Of a DNA stretch of 64,000 bases, positions 7,300 to 16,780 are shown one piece after another. A program made the translations under genes and the position numbers. The stretch is from NCBI RefSeq assembly GCF_029227915.1, contig NC_079881.1, positions 10,044,001-10,108,000 on the forward strand, in the 5' to 3' direction. How positions within the stretch are numbered: position 1 is the first letter of the stretch; every line of letters begins with the position of its first letter. The notes below the pieces were generated by a model. The model ran no database searches and was not told the DNA's origin. It saw nothing but the letters and a program-made list of their open reading frames with translations. Source of the DNA: Hydractinia symbiolongicarpus. Its lineage: Eukaryota > Cnidaria > Hydrozoa > Anthoathecata > Hydractiniidae.

Positions 7300-7363
7300 A
7301 GGCTTTTAAAAGCCGCAGTGAATCAAATGTTTGACGCCTATTACAAAAGTAGCAACTCAACAA

Positions 7364-7436
7364 TGATTCCGCCCGGGCTCGAACCGGGGACCTTGCGCGT
7401 GTGAAGCGCACGTGATAACCGCTACACTACGGAATC
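7364..7436 (-). tRNA. tRNA-Val(CAC), unit 12
   Basis: Consensus copy. Confidence 0.92.
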
Positions 7437-7526
7437 CAATGAATTTTGGAACCTATGACGAATAAAGCAATACAAGGCTAAAATAGCTAGAGGTAAAAGC
7501 AAAAACATGTCGCTTTTTAGTTGCCA

Positions 7527-7599
7527 GATTCCGTAGTGCAGTGGTTATCACGTGCGCCTAACACGCGCAAGGTCCCCGGTTCGTGCCCGGGCGGAATCA
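7527..7599 (+). tRNA. tRNA-Val(AAC), unit 13
   Basis: T32C; A58T in the T-loop. Confidence 0.72.
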
Positions 7600-7639
7600 T
7601 TGATGTTTCCGGGAAGCGAACCTCGGAAGAGCCTCTGTA

Positions 7640-7711
7640 GGTTCCATAGTGTAATGGTTAGCACTCAGGACTCTGAATCCTGCGATCCTAGTTCAAGTCT
7701 CGGTGGAACCT
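7640..7711 (+). tRNA. tRNA-Gln(CTG), unit 13
   Basis: G9A; T-stem CCTAG. Confidence 0.75.
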
Positions 7712-7842
7712 GTGCCGTTAGTTGTGCCTCGGAAGCACCTATTGGGCGTTTGGAAGCAACGGCACTTCAAATATTTTAGTCATTTGCAAGAAGACATTGT
7801 AATAACAACGTTCTTCTGAAATGCATCGGATTAGGGCACAGT

Positions 7843-7915
7843 GCCTTGTTAGCGCAGTAGGCAGCGCGTCAGTCTCATAATCTGAAGGTCGTGAGTTCGA
7901 TCCTCACACAGGGCA
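7843..7915 (+). tRNA. tRNA-Met(CAT), unit 13
   Basis: Consensus copy. Confidence 0.92.
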
Positions 7916-7979
7916 AGGCTTTTAAAAGCCGCAGTGAATCAAATGTTTGACGCCTATTACAAAACTAACAACTCAACAA

Positions 7980-8052
7980 TGATTCCGCCAGAGCTCGAAC
8001 CGGGGACCTTGCGCGTGCGAAGCGCACGTGATAACCGCTACACTACGTAATC
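7980..8052 (-). tRNA. Val-body tRNA with Ala anticodon CGC, unit 13
   Basis: Loop TTCGCAC: A35G turns CAC into CGC. The body stays Val-like and lacks the G3-T70 pair that marks alanine tRNAs. Acceptor and T-stem mismatches suggest reduced function. Confidence 0.65.
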
Positions 8053-8143
8053 CAATGAATTTTGGAACCTATAACGAAGGAAAGCAATACAAGGCAAAAA
8101 TAGCTAGAGAAAAAAGCAAAAACATGTCGCTTGTTAGTTGCCA

Positions 8144-8216
8144 GATTCCGTAGTGTAGTGGTTATCTCGTGCGCTTTACACGCGCAAGGTCCCCGGTTCG
8201 AGCCCGGGCGGAATCA
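8144..8216 (+). tRNA. tRNA-Val(TAC), unit 14
   Basis: D-stem change ATCTC. Confidence 0.82.
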
Positions 8217-8256
8217 TTGATGTTTCCGCGAACCGAACCTCGGAAGAGCCTCCATA

Positions 8257-8328
8257 GGTTCCATGGTGTAATGGTTAGCACTCAGGACTCTGAATATTGG
8301 GATCCGAGTTCAAGTCTCGGTGGAACCT
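8257..8328 (+). tRNA. tRNA-Gln(CTG), unit 14
   Basis: Anticodon stem 3' strand TATTG; disrupted. Confidence 0.62.
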
Positions 8329-8459
8329 GTGCCGTTATTTGTGCCTCGGAAGCACCTATTGGGCGTTTGGAAGCAACGGCACTTCAAATATTTTAGTCAT
8401 TTGCAAGAAGACATTGTAATAACAACGTTCTTCTGAAATGCATCGGATTAGGGCACAGT

Positions 8460-8532
8460 GCCTTGTTAGCGCAGTAGGCAGCGCGTCAGTCTCATAATCT
8501 GAAGGTCGTGAGTTCGATCCTCACACAGGGCA
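8460..8532 (+). tRNA. tRNA-Met(CAT), unit 14
   Basis: Consensus copy. Confidence 0.92.
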
Positions 8533-8596
8533 AGGCTTTTAAAAGCCGCAGTGAATCAAATGTTTGACGCCTATTACAAAACTAGCAACTCAACAA

Positions 8597-8669
8597 TGAT
8601 TCCGCCCGGGCTCGAACCGGGGACCTTGCGCGTGTGAAGCGCACGTGATAACCGCTACACTACGGAATC
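8597..8669 (-). tRNA. tRNA-Val(CAC), unit 14
   Basis: Consensus copy. Confidence 0.92.
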
Positions 8670-8760
8670 CAATGAATTTTGGAACCTATGACGAAGGAAA
8701 GCAATACAAGGCTAAAATAGCTAGAGAAAAAAGCAAAAACATGTCGCTTCTTAGGTGCCA

Positions 8761-8833
8761 GATTCCGTAGTGTAGTGGGTATCACGTGCGCTTAACACGT
8801 GCAAGGTCCCCGGTCCGAGCCCGGGCGGAATCA
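8761..8833 (+). tRNA. tRNA-Val(AAC), unit 15
   Basis: T55C in the B box; stem GTGCA (G-T wobble). Confidence 0.72.
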
Positions 8834-8873
8834 TTGATGTTTCCGCGAAGCGAACCTCGGAAGAGCCTCTGTA

Positions 8874-8945
8874 GGTTCCATGGTGTAATGGTTAGCACTC
8901 AGGACTCTGAATCTTGCAATCCGAGTTCAAGTCTCGGTGGACCCT
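8874..8945 (+). tRNA. tRNA-Gln(CTG), unit 15
   Basis: Acceptor mismatch (GGACCC). Confidence 0.75.
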
Positions 8946-9076
8946 GTGCCGTTATTTGTGCCTTGGAAGCACCTATTGGGCGTTTGGAAGCAACGGCACT
9001 TCAAATATTTTAGTCATTTGCAAGAAGACATTGTAATAACAACGTTCTTCTGAAATGCATCGGATTAGGGCACAGT

Positions 9077-9149
9077 GCCTTGTTAGCGCAGTAGGCAGCG
9101 CGTCAGTCTCATAATCTGAAGGTCGTGAGTTCGATCCTCACACAGGGCA
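9077..9149 (+). tRNA. tRNA-Met(CAT), unit 15
   Basis: Consensus copy. Confidence 0.92.
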
Positions 9150-9213
9150 AGGCTTTTAAAAGCCGCAGTGAATCAAATATTTGACGCCTATTACAAAACT
9201 AACAACTCAACAA

Positions 9214-9286
9214 TGATTCCGCCAGAGCTCGAACTGGGGACCTTGCGCGTGCGAAGCGCACGTGATAACCGCTACACTACGTAATC
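9214..9286 (-). tRNA. Val-body tRNA with Ala anticodon CGC, unit 15
   Basis: Same A35G change as unit 13, inherited through the 1234-bp duplication; an extra T-stem change. Confidence 0.62.
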
Positions 9287-9377
9287 CAATGAATTTTGGA
9301 ACCTATAACGAAGGAAATCAATACAAGGCTAAAATAGCTAGAGAAAAAAGCAAAAACATGTCGCTTGTTAGTTGCCA

Positions 9378-9450
9378 GATTCCGTAGTGTAGTGGTTATC
9401 TCGTGCGCTTTACACGCGCAAGGTCCCCGGTTCGAGCCCGGGCGGAATCA
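9378..9450 (+). tRNA. tRNA-Val(TAC), unit 16
   Basis: D-stem change ATCTC. Confidence 0.82.
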
Positions 9451-9490
9451 TTGATGTTTCCGCGAACCGAACCTCGGAAGAGCCTCCATA

Positions 9491-9562
9491 GGTTCCATGG
9501 TGTAATGGTTAGCACTCAGGACTCTGAATCTTGGGATCCGAGTTCAAGTCTCGGTGGAACCT
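9491..9562 (+). tRNA. tRNA-Gln(CTG), unit 16
   Basis: Anticodon stem TCTTG (wobble), GGG following. Confidence 0.8.
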
Positions 9563-9693
9563 GTGCCGTTATTTGTGCCTCGAAAGCACCTATTGGGCGT
9601 TTGGAAGCAACGGCACTTCAAATATTTTAGTCATTTGCAAGAAGACATTGTAATAACAACGTTCTTCTGAAATGCATCGGATTAGGGCACAGT

Positions 9694-9766
9694 GCCTTGT
9701 TAGCGCAGTAGGCAGCGCGTCAGTCTCATAATCTGAAGGTCGTGAGTTCGATCCTCACACAGGGCA
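9694..9766 (+). tRNA. tRNA-Met(CAT), unit 16
   Basis: Consensus copy. Confidence 0.92.
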
Positions 9767-9830
9767 AGGCTTTTAAAAGCCGCAGTGAATCAAATGTTTG
9801 ACGCCTATTACAAAACTAGCAACTCAACAA

Positions 9831-9903
9831 TGATTCCGCCCGGGCTCGAACCGGGGAGCTTGCGCGTGTGAAGCGCACGTGATAACCGCTACACTACGGA
9901 ATC
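9831..9903 (-). tRNA. tRNA-Val(CAC), unit 16
   Basis: One variable-region change. Confidence 0.88.
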
Positions 9904-9994
9904 CAATGAATTTTGGAACCTATGACGAAGGAAAGCAATACAAGGCTAAAATAGCTAGAGAAAAAAGCAAAAACATGTCGCTTCTTAGGTGCCA

Positions 9995-10067
9995 GATTCC
10001 GTAGTGTAGTGGGTATCACGTGCGCTTTACACGCGCAAGGTCCCCGGTTCGAGCCCGGGCGGAATCA
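9995..10067 (+). tRNA. tRNA-Val(TAC), unit 17
   Basis: D-loop GGGTATC. Confidence 0.87.
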
Positions 10068-10107
10068 TTGATGTTTCCGCGAAGCGAACCTCGGAAGAGC
10101 CTCTGTA

Positions 10108-10179
10108 GGTTCCATGGTGTAATGGTTAGCACTCAGGACTCTGAATCCTGCGATCCGAGTTCAAGTCTCGGTGGAACCT
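10108..10179 (+). tRNA. tRNA-Gln(CTG), unit 17
   Basis: Consensus copy. Confidence 0.92.
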
Positions 10180-10310
10180 GTGCAGTTATTTGTGCCTGGG
10201 AAGCACCTATTGGGCGTTTGGAAGCAACGGCACTTCAAATATTTTAGTCATTTGCAAGAAGACATTGTAATAACAACGTTCTTCTGAAATGCATCGGATT
10301 AGGGCACAGT

Positions 10311-10383
10311 GCCTTGTTAGCGCAGTAGGCAGCGCGTCAGTCTCATAATCTGAAGGTCGTGAGTTCGATCCTCACACAGGGCA
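10311..10383 (+). tRNA. tRNA-Met(CAT), unit 17
   Basis: Consensus copy. Confidence 0.92.
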
Positions 10384-10447
10384 AGGCTTTTAAAAGCCGC
10401 AGAGACTCAAATTTTTGACGCCTATTACAAAACTAGCAACTCAACAA

Positions 10448-10520
10448 TGATTCCGCCCCGGCTCGAACCGGGGACCTTGCGCGTGTGAAGCGCACGTGAT
10501 AACCGCTACACTACGGAATC
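10448..10520 (-). tRNA. tRNA-Val(CAC), unit 17
   Basis: T-stem change (CGGGG). Confidence 0.8.
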
Positions 10521-10611
10521 CAATGAATTTTGGAACCTATGACGAAGGAAAGCAATACAAGGCTAAAATAGCTAGAGAAAAAAGCAAAAACATGTCGCTT
10601 GTTAGTTGCCA

Positions 10612-10684
10612 GATTCCGTAGTGTAGTGCTTATCACGTGCGCTTTACACGTGCAAGGTCCCCGGTTAGAGCCCGGGCGGAATCA
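10612..10684 (+). tRNA. tRNA-Val(TAC), unit 18
   Basis: C56A breaks the B box; D-loop GG changed to GC; followed by T5. Confidence 0.62.
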
Positions 10685-10724
10685 TTGATTTTTCCGCGAA
10701 GCGAACCTCGGAAGAGCCTCTGTA

Positions 10725-10796
10725 GGTTCCATGGTGTAATGGTTAGCACTCAGGACTCTGAATCCTGCGATCCGAGTTCAAGCCTCAGTGGAACCT
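10725..10796 (+). tRNA. tRNA-Gln(CTG), unit 18
   Basis: T-stem mismatch (CTCAG). Confidence 0.8.
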
Positions 10797-10927
10797 GTGC
10801 CGTTATTTGTGCCTCGGAAGCACCTATTGGGCGTTTGGAAGCAACGGCACTTCAAATATTTTAGTCATTTGCAAGAAGACATTGTAATAACAACGTTCTT
10901 CTGAAATGCATCGGATTAGGGCACAGT

Positions 10928-11000
10928 GCCTTGTTAGCGCAGTAGGCAGCGCGTCAGTCTCATAATCTGAAGGTCGTGAGTTCGATCCTCACACATGGCA
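10928..11000 (+). tRNA. tRNA-Met(CAT), unit 18
   Basis: Acceptor 4-69 mismatch. Confidence 0.75.
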
Positions 11001-11064
11001 AGGCTTTTTAAAGCCGCAGTAAATCAAATGTTTGACGCCTATTACAAAACTAGCAACTCAACAA

Positions 11065-11137
11065 TGATTCCGCCCGGGCTCGAACCGGGGACCTTGCGCG
11101 TGTGAAGCGCACGTGATAACCGCTACACTACGGAATC
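11065..11137 (-). tRNA. tRNA-Val(CAC), unit 18
   Basis: Consensus copy. Confidence 0.92.
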
Positions 11138-11228
11138 CAATGAATTTTGGAACCTATGACGAAGGAAAGCAATACAAGGCTAAAATAGCTAGAGGTAAAA
11201 GCAAAAACATGTCGCTTTTTAGTTGCCA

Positions 11229-11301
11229 GATTCCGTAGTGCAGTGGTTATCACGTGCGCTTAACACGCGCAAGGTCCCCGGTTCGTGCCCGGGCGGAATC
11301 A
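11229..11301 (+). tRNA. tRNA-Val(AAC), unit 19
   Basis: A58T in the T-loop. Confidence 0.75.
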
Positions 11302-11341
11302 TTGATGTTTCCGGGAAGCGAACCTCGGAAGAGCCTCTGTA

Positions 11342-11413
11342 GGTTCCATAGTGTAATGGTTAGCACTCAGGACTCTGAATCCTGCGATCCTAGTTCAAGT
11401 CTCGGTGGAACCT
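11342..11413 (+). tRNA. tRNA-Gln(CTG), unit 19
   Basis: G9A; T-stem CCTAG. Confidence 0.75.
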
Positions 11414-11544
11414 GTGCCGTTAGTTGTGCCTCGGAAGCACCTATTGGGCGTTTGGAAGCAACGGCACTTCAAATATTTTAGTCATTTGCAAGAAGACATT
11501 GTAATAACAACGTTCTTCTGAAATGCATCGGACTAGGGCACAGT

Positions 11545-11616
11545 GCCTTGTTACTGCAGTAGGCAGTGCGTCAGTCTCATAGCTGAAGGTCGTGAGTTCG
11601 ATCCTCACACAGGGCA
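11545..11616 (+). pseudogene. tRNA-Met pseudogene, unit 19
   Basis: A one-base deletion shortens the anticodon loop/stem (CATAGCTGA), and the D-stem is CTGC. The 72-nt copy is unlikely to fold correctly. Confidence 0.7.
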
Positions 11617-11680
11617 AGGCTTTCAAAAGCCGCAGTCAATCAAATGTTTGACGCCTATAACAAAACTAGCAACTCAACAA

Positions 11681-11753
11681 TGATTCCGCCCGGGCTCGAA
11701 CCGGGAACCTTGCGCGTGTGAAGCGCACGTGATAACCGCTACACTACGGAATC
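11681..11753 (-). tRNA. tRNA-Val(CAC), unit 19
   Basis: One variable-region change. Confidence 0.87.
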
Positions 11754-11844
11754 CAATGAATTTTGGAACCTATGACGAAGGAAAGCAATACAAGGCTAAA
11801 ATAGCTAGAGAAAAAAGCAAAAACATGTCGCTTGTTAGTTGCCA

Positions 11845-11917
11845 GATTCCGTAGTGTAGTGGTTATCACGTGCGCTTAAGACGCGCAAGCTCCCCGGTTC
11901 GAGCCTGGGCGGAATCA
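11845..11917 (+). tRNA. Val-body tRNA with Leu anticodon AAG, unit 20
   Basis: Loop TTAAGAC: C36G turns AAC into AAG, which would read CTT leucine codons. The body is Val-like and has no long variable arm, so leucylation is doubtful. T-stem wobble. Confidence 0.8.
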
Positions 11918-11957
11918 TTGATGTTTCCGCGAAGCGAACCTCGGAAGAGCCTCCATA

Positions 11958-12029
11958 GGTTCCATGGTGTAATGGTTAGCACTCAGGACTCTGAATCTTG
12001 GGATCCGAGTTCAAGTCTCGGTGGAACCT
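11958..12029 (+). tRNA. tRNA-Gln(CTG), unit 20
   Basis: Anticodon stem wobble TCTTG. Confidence 0.8.
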
Positions 12030-12160
12030 GTGCCGTTATTTGTGCCTCGGAAGCACCTATTGGGCGTTTGGAAGCAACGGCACTTCAAATATTTTAGTCA
12101 TTTGCAAGAAGACATTGTAATAACAACGTTCTTCTGAAATGCATCGGATTAGGGCACAGT

Positions 12161-12233
12161 GCCTTGTTAGCGCAGTAGGCAGCGCGTCAGTCTCATAATC
12201 TGAAGGTCGTGATTTCGATCCTCACACATGGCA
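12161..12233 (+). tRNA. tRNA-Met(CAT), unit 20
   Basis: T-stem (GTGAT) and acceptor mismatches. Confidence 0.65.
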
Positions 12234-12297
12234 AGGCTTTTTAAAGCCGCAGTAAATCAAATGTTTGACGCCTATTACAAAACTAGCAACTCAACAA

Positions 12298-12370
12298 TGA
12301 TTCCGCCCGGGCTCGAACCGGGGACCTTGCGCGTGTGAAGCGCACGTGATAACCGCTACACTACGGAATC
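12298..12370 (-). tRNA. tRNA-Val(CAC), unit 20
   Basis: Consensus copy. Confidence 0.92.
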
Positions 12371-12461
12371 CAATGAATTTTGGAACCTATGACGAAGGAA
12401 AGCAATACAAGGCTAAAATAGCTAGAGGTAAAAGCAAAAACATGTCGCTTTTTAGTTGCCA

Positions 12462-12534
12462 GATTCCGTAGTGCAGTGGTTATCACGTGCGCTTAACACG
12501 CGCAAGGTCCCCGGTTCGTGCCCGGGCGGAATCA
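12462..12534 (+). tRNA. tRNA-Val(AAC), unit 21
   Basis: A58T in the T-loop. Confidence 0.75.
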
Positions 12535-12574
12535 TTGATGTTTCCGGGAAGCGAACCTCGGAAGAGCCTCTGTA

Positions 12575-12646
12575 GGTTCCATAGTGTAATGGTTAGCACT
12601 CAGGACTCTGAATCCTGCGATCCTAGTTCAAGTCTCGGTGGAACCT
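12575..12646 (+). tRNA. tRNA-Gln(CTG), unit 21
   Basis: G9A; T-stem CCTAG. Confidence 0.75.
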
Positions 12647-12777
12647 GTGCCGTTAGTTGTGCCTCGGAAGCACCTATTGGGCGTTTGGAAGCAACGGCAC
12701 TTCAAATATTTTAGTCATTTGCAAGAAGACATTGTAATAACAACGTTCTTCTGAAATGCATCGGACTAGGGCACAGT

Positions 12778-12850
12778 GCCTTGTTACTGCAGTAGGCAGT
12801 GCGTCAGTCTCATAATCTGAAGGTCGTGAGTTCGATCCTCACACAGGGCA
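12778..12850 (+). tRNA. tRNA-Met(CAT), unit 21
   Basis: D-stem CTGC/GTGC disrupted. Full-length relative of the deleted unit-19 copy. Confidence 0.65.
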
Positions 12851-12914
12851 AGGCTTTCAAAAGCCGCAGTGAATCAAATGTTTGACGCCTATAACAAAAC
12901 TAGCAACTCAACAA

Positions 12915-12987
12915 TGATTCCGCCCGGGCTCGAACCGGGAACCTTGCGCGTGTGAAGCGCACGTGATAACCGCTACACTACGGAATC
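12915..12987 (-). tRNA. tRNA-Val(CAC), unit 21
   Basis: One variable-region change. Confidence 0.87.
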
Positions 12988-13078
12988 CAATGAATTTTGG
13001 AACCTATGACGAAGGAAAGCAATACAAGGCTAAAATAGCTAGAGAAAAAAGCAAAAACATGTCGCTTGTTAGTTGCCA

Positions 13079-13151
13079 GATTCCGTAGTGTAGTGGTTAT
13101 CACGTGCGCTTAAGACGCGCAAGCTCCCCGGTTCGAGCCCGGGCGGAATCA
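13079..13151 (+). tRNA. Val-body tRNA with Leu anticodon AAG, unit 22
   Basis: C36G as in unit 20, with the T-stem intact. Confidence 0.82.
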
Positions 13152-13191
13152 TTGATGTTTCCGCGAAGCGAACCTCGGAAGAGCCTCCATA

Positions 13192-13263
13192 GGTTCCATG
13201 GTGTAATGGTTAGCACTCAGGACTCTGAATCTTGGGATCCGAGTTCAAGTCTCGGTGGAACCT
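13192..13263 (+). tRNA. tRNA-Gln(CTG), unit 22
   Basis: Anticodon stem wobble TCTTG. Confidence 0.8.
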
Positions 13264-13394
13264 GTGCCGTTATTTGTGCCTCGGAAGCACCTATTGGGCG
13301 TTTGGAAGCAACGGCACTTCAAATATTTTAGTCATTTGCAAGAAGACATTGTAATAACAATGTTCTTCTGAAATGCATCGGATTAGGGCACAGT

Positions 13395-13467
13395 GCCTTG
13401 TTAGCGCAGTAGGCAGCGCGTCAGTCTCATAATTTGAAGGTCGTGAGTTCGATCCTCACACAGGGCA
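13395..13467 (+). tRNA. tRNA-Met(CAT), unit 22
   Basis: Anticodon stem wobble (TTTGA). Confidence 0.82.
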
Positions 13468-13531
13468 AGGCTTTTAAAAGCCGCAGTGAATCAAATGTTT
13501 GACGCCTATTACAAAACTAGCAACTCAACAA

Positions 13532-13604
13532 TGATTCCGCCCGAGCTCGAACCGGGGACCTTGCGCGTGTGAAGCGCACGTGATAACCGCTACACTACGT
13601 AATC
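13532..13604 (-). tRNA. tRNA-Val(CAC), unit 22
   Basis: Acceptor mismatch (GATTACG); T-stem wobble. Confidence 0.75.
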
Positions 13605-13695
13605 CAATGAATTTTGGAACCTATGACGAAGGAAAGCAATACAAGGCTAAAATAGCTAGAGAAAAAAGCAAAAACATGTCGCTTGTTAGTTGCCA

Positions 13696-13768
13696 GATTC
13701 CGTAGTGTAGTGGTTATCACGTGCGCTTTACACGCGCAAGGTCCCCGGTCCGAGCCCGGGCGGAATCA
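13696..13768 (+). tRNA. tRNA-Val(TAC), unit 23
   Basis: T55C in the B box. Confidence 0.78.
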
Positions 13769-13808
13769 TTGATGTTTCTGCGAAGCGAACCTCGGAAGAG
13801 CCTCTGTA

Positions 13809-13880
13809 GGTTCCATGGCGTAATGGTTAGCACTCAGGACTCTGAATCCTGCGATCCGAGTTCAAGTCTCGGTGGAACCT
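13809..13880 (+). tRNA. tRNA-Gln(CTG), unit 23
   Basis: D-arm GGCGTAATGG. Confidence 0.83.
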
Positions 13881-14011
13881 GTGCCGTTATTTGTGCCTCG
13901 GAAGCACCTATTGGGCGTTTGGAAGCAACGGCACTTCAAATATTTTAGTCATTTGCAAGAAGACATTGTAATAACAACGTTTTTCTAAAATGCATCGGAT
14001 TAGGGCACAGT

Positions 14012-14084
14012 GCCTTGTTAGTGCAGTAGGCAGCGCGTCAGTCTCATAATCTGAAGGTCGTGAGTTCGACCCTCACACAGGGCA
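14012..14084 (+). tRNA. tRNA-Met(CAT), unit 23
   Basis: D-stem wobble (GTGC); T-loop GACCC. Confidence 0.8.
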
Positions 14085-14148
14085 AGGCTTTTAAAAGCTG
14101 CAGTGGATCAAATGTTTGACGGCTATTACAAAACTAGCAACTCAGCAA

Positions 14149-14221
14149 TGATTCCGCCCGAGCTCGAACCGGGGACCTTGCGCGTGTGAAGCGCACGTGA
14201 TAACCGCTACACTACGTAATC
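14149..14221 (-). tRNA. tRNA-Val(CAC), unit 23
   Basis: Acceptor mismatch (GATTACG); T-stem wobble. Confidence 0.75.
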
Positions 14222-14312
14222 CAATGAATTTTGGAACCTATGACGAAGGAAAGCAATACAAGGCTAAAATAGCTAGAGAAAAAAGCAAAAACATGTCGCT
14301 TGTTAGTTGCCA

Positions 14313-14385
14313 GATTCCGTAGTGTAGTGGTTATCACGTGCGCTTTACACGCGCAAGGTCCCCGGTTCGAGGCCAGGCGGAATCA
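14313..14385 (+). tRNA. tRNA-Val(TAC), unit 24
   Basis: T-stem 3' strand altered (GCCAGG). Confidence 0.72.
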
Positions 14386-14425
14386 TTGATGTTTCCGCGA
14401 AGCGAACCTCGGAAGAGCCTCTGTA

Positions 14426-14497
14426 GGTTCCATGGTGCAATGGTTAGCACTCAGGACTCTGAATCTTGCGATCCGAGTTCAAGTCTCGGTGGAACCT
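14426..14497 (+). tRNA. tRNA-Gln(CTG), unit 24
   Basis: D-arm GTGCAATGG; stem wobble TCTTG. Confidence 0.82.
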
Positions 14498-14628
14498 GTG
14501 CCGTTAGTTGTGCCTCGGAAGCACCTATTGGGCGTTTGGAAGCAACGGCACTTCAAATATTTTAGTCATTTGCAAGAAGACATTGTAGTAACAACGTTAT
14601 TCTGAAATGCATCGGATTAGGGCACAGT

Positions 14629-14701
14629 GCCTTGTTAGCGCAGTAGGCAGCGCTTCAGTCTCATAATCTGAAGGGCGTGAGTTCGATCCTCACACAGGGC
14701 A
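14629..14701 (+). tRNA. tRNA-Met(CAT), unit 24
   Basis: GCGCTTCAG and GGGCG changes outside the main stems. Confidence 0.85.
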
Positions 14702-14765
14702 AGGCTTTTAAAAGCCGCAGTGAATCAAATGTTTGACGCCTATTACAAAACTAGCAACTTAACAA

Positions 14766-14838
14766 TGATTCCGCCCGGGCTCGAACCGGGGACCTTGCGC
14801 GTGTGAAGGGCACGTGATAACCGTTACACTACGGAATC
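14766..14838 (-). tRNA. tRNA-Val(CAC), unit 24
   Basis: Anticodon-stem mismatch (TGCCC). Confidence 0.75.
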
Positions 14839-14929
14839 CAATGAATTTTGGAACCTATGACGAAGGAAAGCAATACAAGGCTAAAATAGCTGGAGAAAAA
14901 AGCAAAAACATGTCGCTTTTTAGTTACCA

Positions 14930-15002
14930 GATTCCGTAGTGTAGTGGTTATCACGTGCGCTTTACCCGCGCAAGGTCCCCGGTTCGAGCCCGGGCGGAAT
15001 CA
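14930..15002 (+). tRNA. tRNA-Val(TAC), unit 25
   Basis: Loop TTTACCC: position 37 is C, not a purine. Confidence 0.78.
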
Positions 15003-15042
15003 TTGATGTTTCCGCGAAGCGAACCTCGGAAGAGCCTCTGTA

Positions 15043-15114
15043 GGTTCCATGGTGTAATGGTTAGCACTCAGGACTCTGAATCCTGCGATCCGAGTTCAAG
15101 TCTCGGTGGAACCT
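15043..15114 (+). tRNA. tRNA-Gln(CTG), unit 25
   Basis: Consensus copy. Confidence 0.92.
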
Positions 15115-15245
15115 GTGCCGTTATTTGTGCCTCGGAAGCACCTATTGGGCGTTTGGAAGCAACGGCACTTCAAATATTTTAGTCATTTGCAAGAAGACAT
15201 TGTAATAACAACGTTCTTCTGAAATGCATCAGATTAGTGCACAGT

Positions 15246-15318
15246 GCCTTGTTAGCGCAGTAGGCAGCGCGTCAAACTCATGATCTGAAGGCCGTGAATT
15301 CGATCCTCACACGGGGCA
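15246..15318 (+). tRNA. tRNA-Met(CAT), unit 25
   Basis: Anticodon stem TCAAA, A37G, T-stem GTGAA; probably impaired. Confidence 0.6.
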
Positions 15319-15382
15319 AGGCTTTTAAAAGCCGCAGCGAATCAAATGTTCGACGCCTATTACAGAACTAGCAACTCAACAA

Positions 15383-15455
15383 TGATTCCGCCCGGGCTCG
15401 AACCGGGGATCTTGCGCGTGTGAAGCGCACGTGATAACCGCTACACTACGGAATC
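15383..15455 (-). tRNA. tRNA-Val(CAC), unit 25
   Basis: One variable-loop change. Confidence 0.88.
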
Positions 15456-15546
15456 CAATGAATTTTGGAACCTATGACGAAGGAAAGCAATACAAGCCTA
15501 AAATAGCTAGAGGTAAAAGCAAAAACATGTCGCTTTTTAGTTGCCA

Positions 15547-15619
15547 GATTCCGTAGTGTAGTGGTTATCACGCGCGCTTAACACGCGCAATGTCCCCGGT
15601 TTGAGCCCGGGCGGAATCA
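15547..15619 (+). tRNA. tRNA-Val(AAC), unit 26
   Basis: C56T in the B box; CGCGCGC anticodon-stem flank. Confidence 0.68.
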
Positions 15620-15659
15620 TTGATGTTTCCGGGAAGCGAACCTCGGAAGAGCCTCTGTG

Positions 15660-15731
15660 GGTTCCATGGTGTAATGGTTAGCACTCAGGACTCTGAATCC
15701 TGCGGTCCGAGTTCAAGTCTTGGTGGAACCT
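15660..15731 (+). tRNA. tRNA-Gln(CTG), unit 26
   Basis: T-stem wobble (CTTGG). Confidence 0.83.
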
Positions 15732-15862
15732 GTGCCGTTAGTTGTGCCTCGGAAGCACCTATTGGGCGTTTGGAAGCAACGGCACTTCAAATATTTTAGT
15801 CATTTGCAAGAAGACATTGTAATAACAACGTTCTTCTGAAATGCATCGGATTAGGGCACAGT

Positions 15863-15935
15863 GCCTTGTTAGCGCAGTAGGCAGCGCGTCAGTCTCATAA
15901 TCTGAAGGTCGTGTGTTCGATCCTCACACAGGGCA
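15863..15935 (+). tRNA. tRNA-Met(CAT), unit 26
   Basis: T-stem GTGTG mismatch. Confidence 0.8.
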
Positions 15936-15999
15936 AGGCTTTTAAAAGCCGCAGTGAATTAAATGTTTGACGCCTATTACAAAACTAGCACCTCAACAA

Positions 16000-16072
16000 T
16001 TATTCCGCCCGGGCTCGAACCGGGGACCTTGCGCGTGTGAAGCGCACGTGATAACCGCTACACTACGGAATC
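16000..16072 (-). tRNA. tRNA-Val(CAC), unit 26
   Basis: C72A: acceptor 1-72 mismatch. Confidence 0.78.
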
Positions 16073-16163
16073 CAATGAATTTTGGAACCTATGACGAAGG
16101 AAAGCAATACAAGGCTAAAATAGCTAGAGAAAAAAGCAAAAACATGTCGCTTGTTAGTTGCCA

Positions 16164-16236
16164 GATTCCGTAGTGTAGTGGTTATCACGTGCGCTTAACA
16201 CGCGCAAGGTCCCCGGTTCGAGCCCGGGCGGAATCA
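16164..16236 (+). tRNA. tRNA-Val(AAC), unit 27
   Basis: Consensus copy. Confidence 0.92.
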
Positions 16237-16276
16237 TTGATGTTTCCGCGAAGCGAACCTCGGAAGAGCCTCTGTA

Positions 16277-16348
16277 GGTTCCATGGTGTAATGGTTAGCA
16301 CTCAGGACTCTGAATCCTGCGATCCGAGTTCAAGTCTCGGTGGAACCT
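16277..16348 (+). tRNA. tRNA-Gln(CTG), unit 27
   Basis: Consensus copy. Confidence 0.92.
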
Positions 16349-16479
16349 GTGCAGTTAGTTGTGCCTCGGAAGCACCTATTGGGCGTTTGGAAGCAACGGC
16401 ACTTCAAATATTTTAGTCATTTGCAAGAAGACATTTTAATAACAACGTTCTTCTGAAATGCATCGGATTAGGGCACAGT

Positions 16480-16552
16480 GCCTTGTTAGCGCAGTAGGCA
16501 GCCCGTCAGTCTCATAATCTGAAGGTCGTGAGTTCGATCCTCACACAGGGCA
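16480..16552 (+). tRNA. tRNA-Met(CAT), unit 27
   Basis: D-stem mismatch (GCCC). Confidence 0.8.
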
Positions 16553-16616
16553 AGGCTTTTAAAAGCCGCAGTGAATCAAATGTTTGACGCCTATTACAAA
16601 ACTAGCAACTCAACAA

Positions 16617-16689
16617 TGATTCCGCCCGGGCTCGAACCGGGGACCTTGCGCGTGTGAAGCGCACGTGATAACTGCTACACTACGGAATC
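16617..16689 (-). tRNA. tRNA-Val(CAC), unit 27
   Basis: One D-loop change. Confidence 0.88.
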
Positions 16690-16780
16690 CAATGAATTTT
16701 GGAACCTATGACGAAGGAAAGCAATACAAGGTTAAAATAGCTAGAGAAAAAAGCAAAAACATGTCGCTTGTTAGTTGCCA

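Larger units (their letters stand above)
4896..7363. repeat. Higher-order repeat, offset 1234 bp (Val(-) of unit 8 through unit 12)
   Basis: Shared private variants: ACTAAATC in Val(-) of units 8 and 10, GCCCA anticodon stem in Val(+) of units 9 and 11, and TGCCTTAATT after Gln of units 9, 11 and 12. Confidence 0.8.
11229..13695. repeat. Higher-order repeat, 2 x about 1.23 kb (units 19-20, 21-22)
   Basis: Units 19 and 21 share A58T in Val(+), the altered Met D-stem and GGGAACC in Val(-). Units 20 and 22 share the AAG anticodon and the GGGATCC change in Gln. Confidence 0.85.
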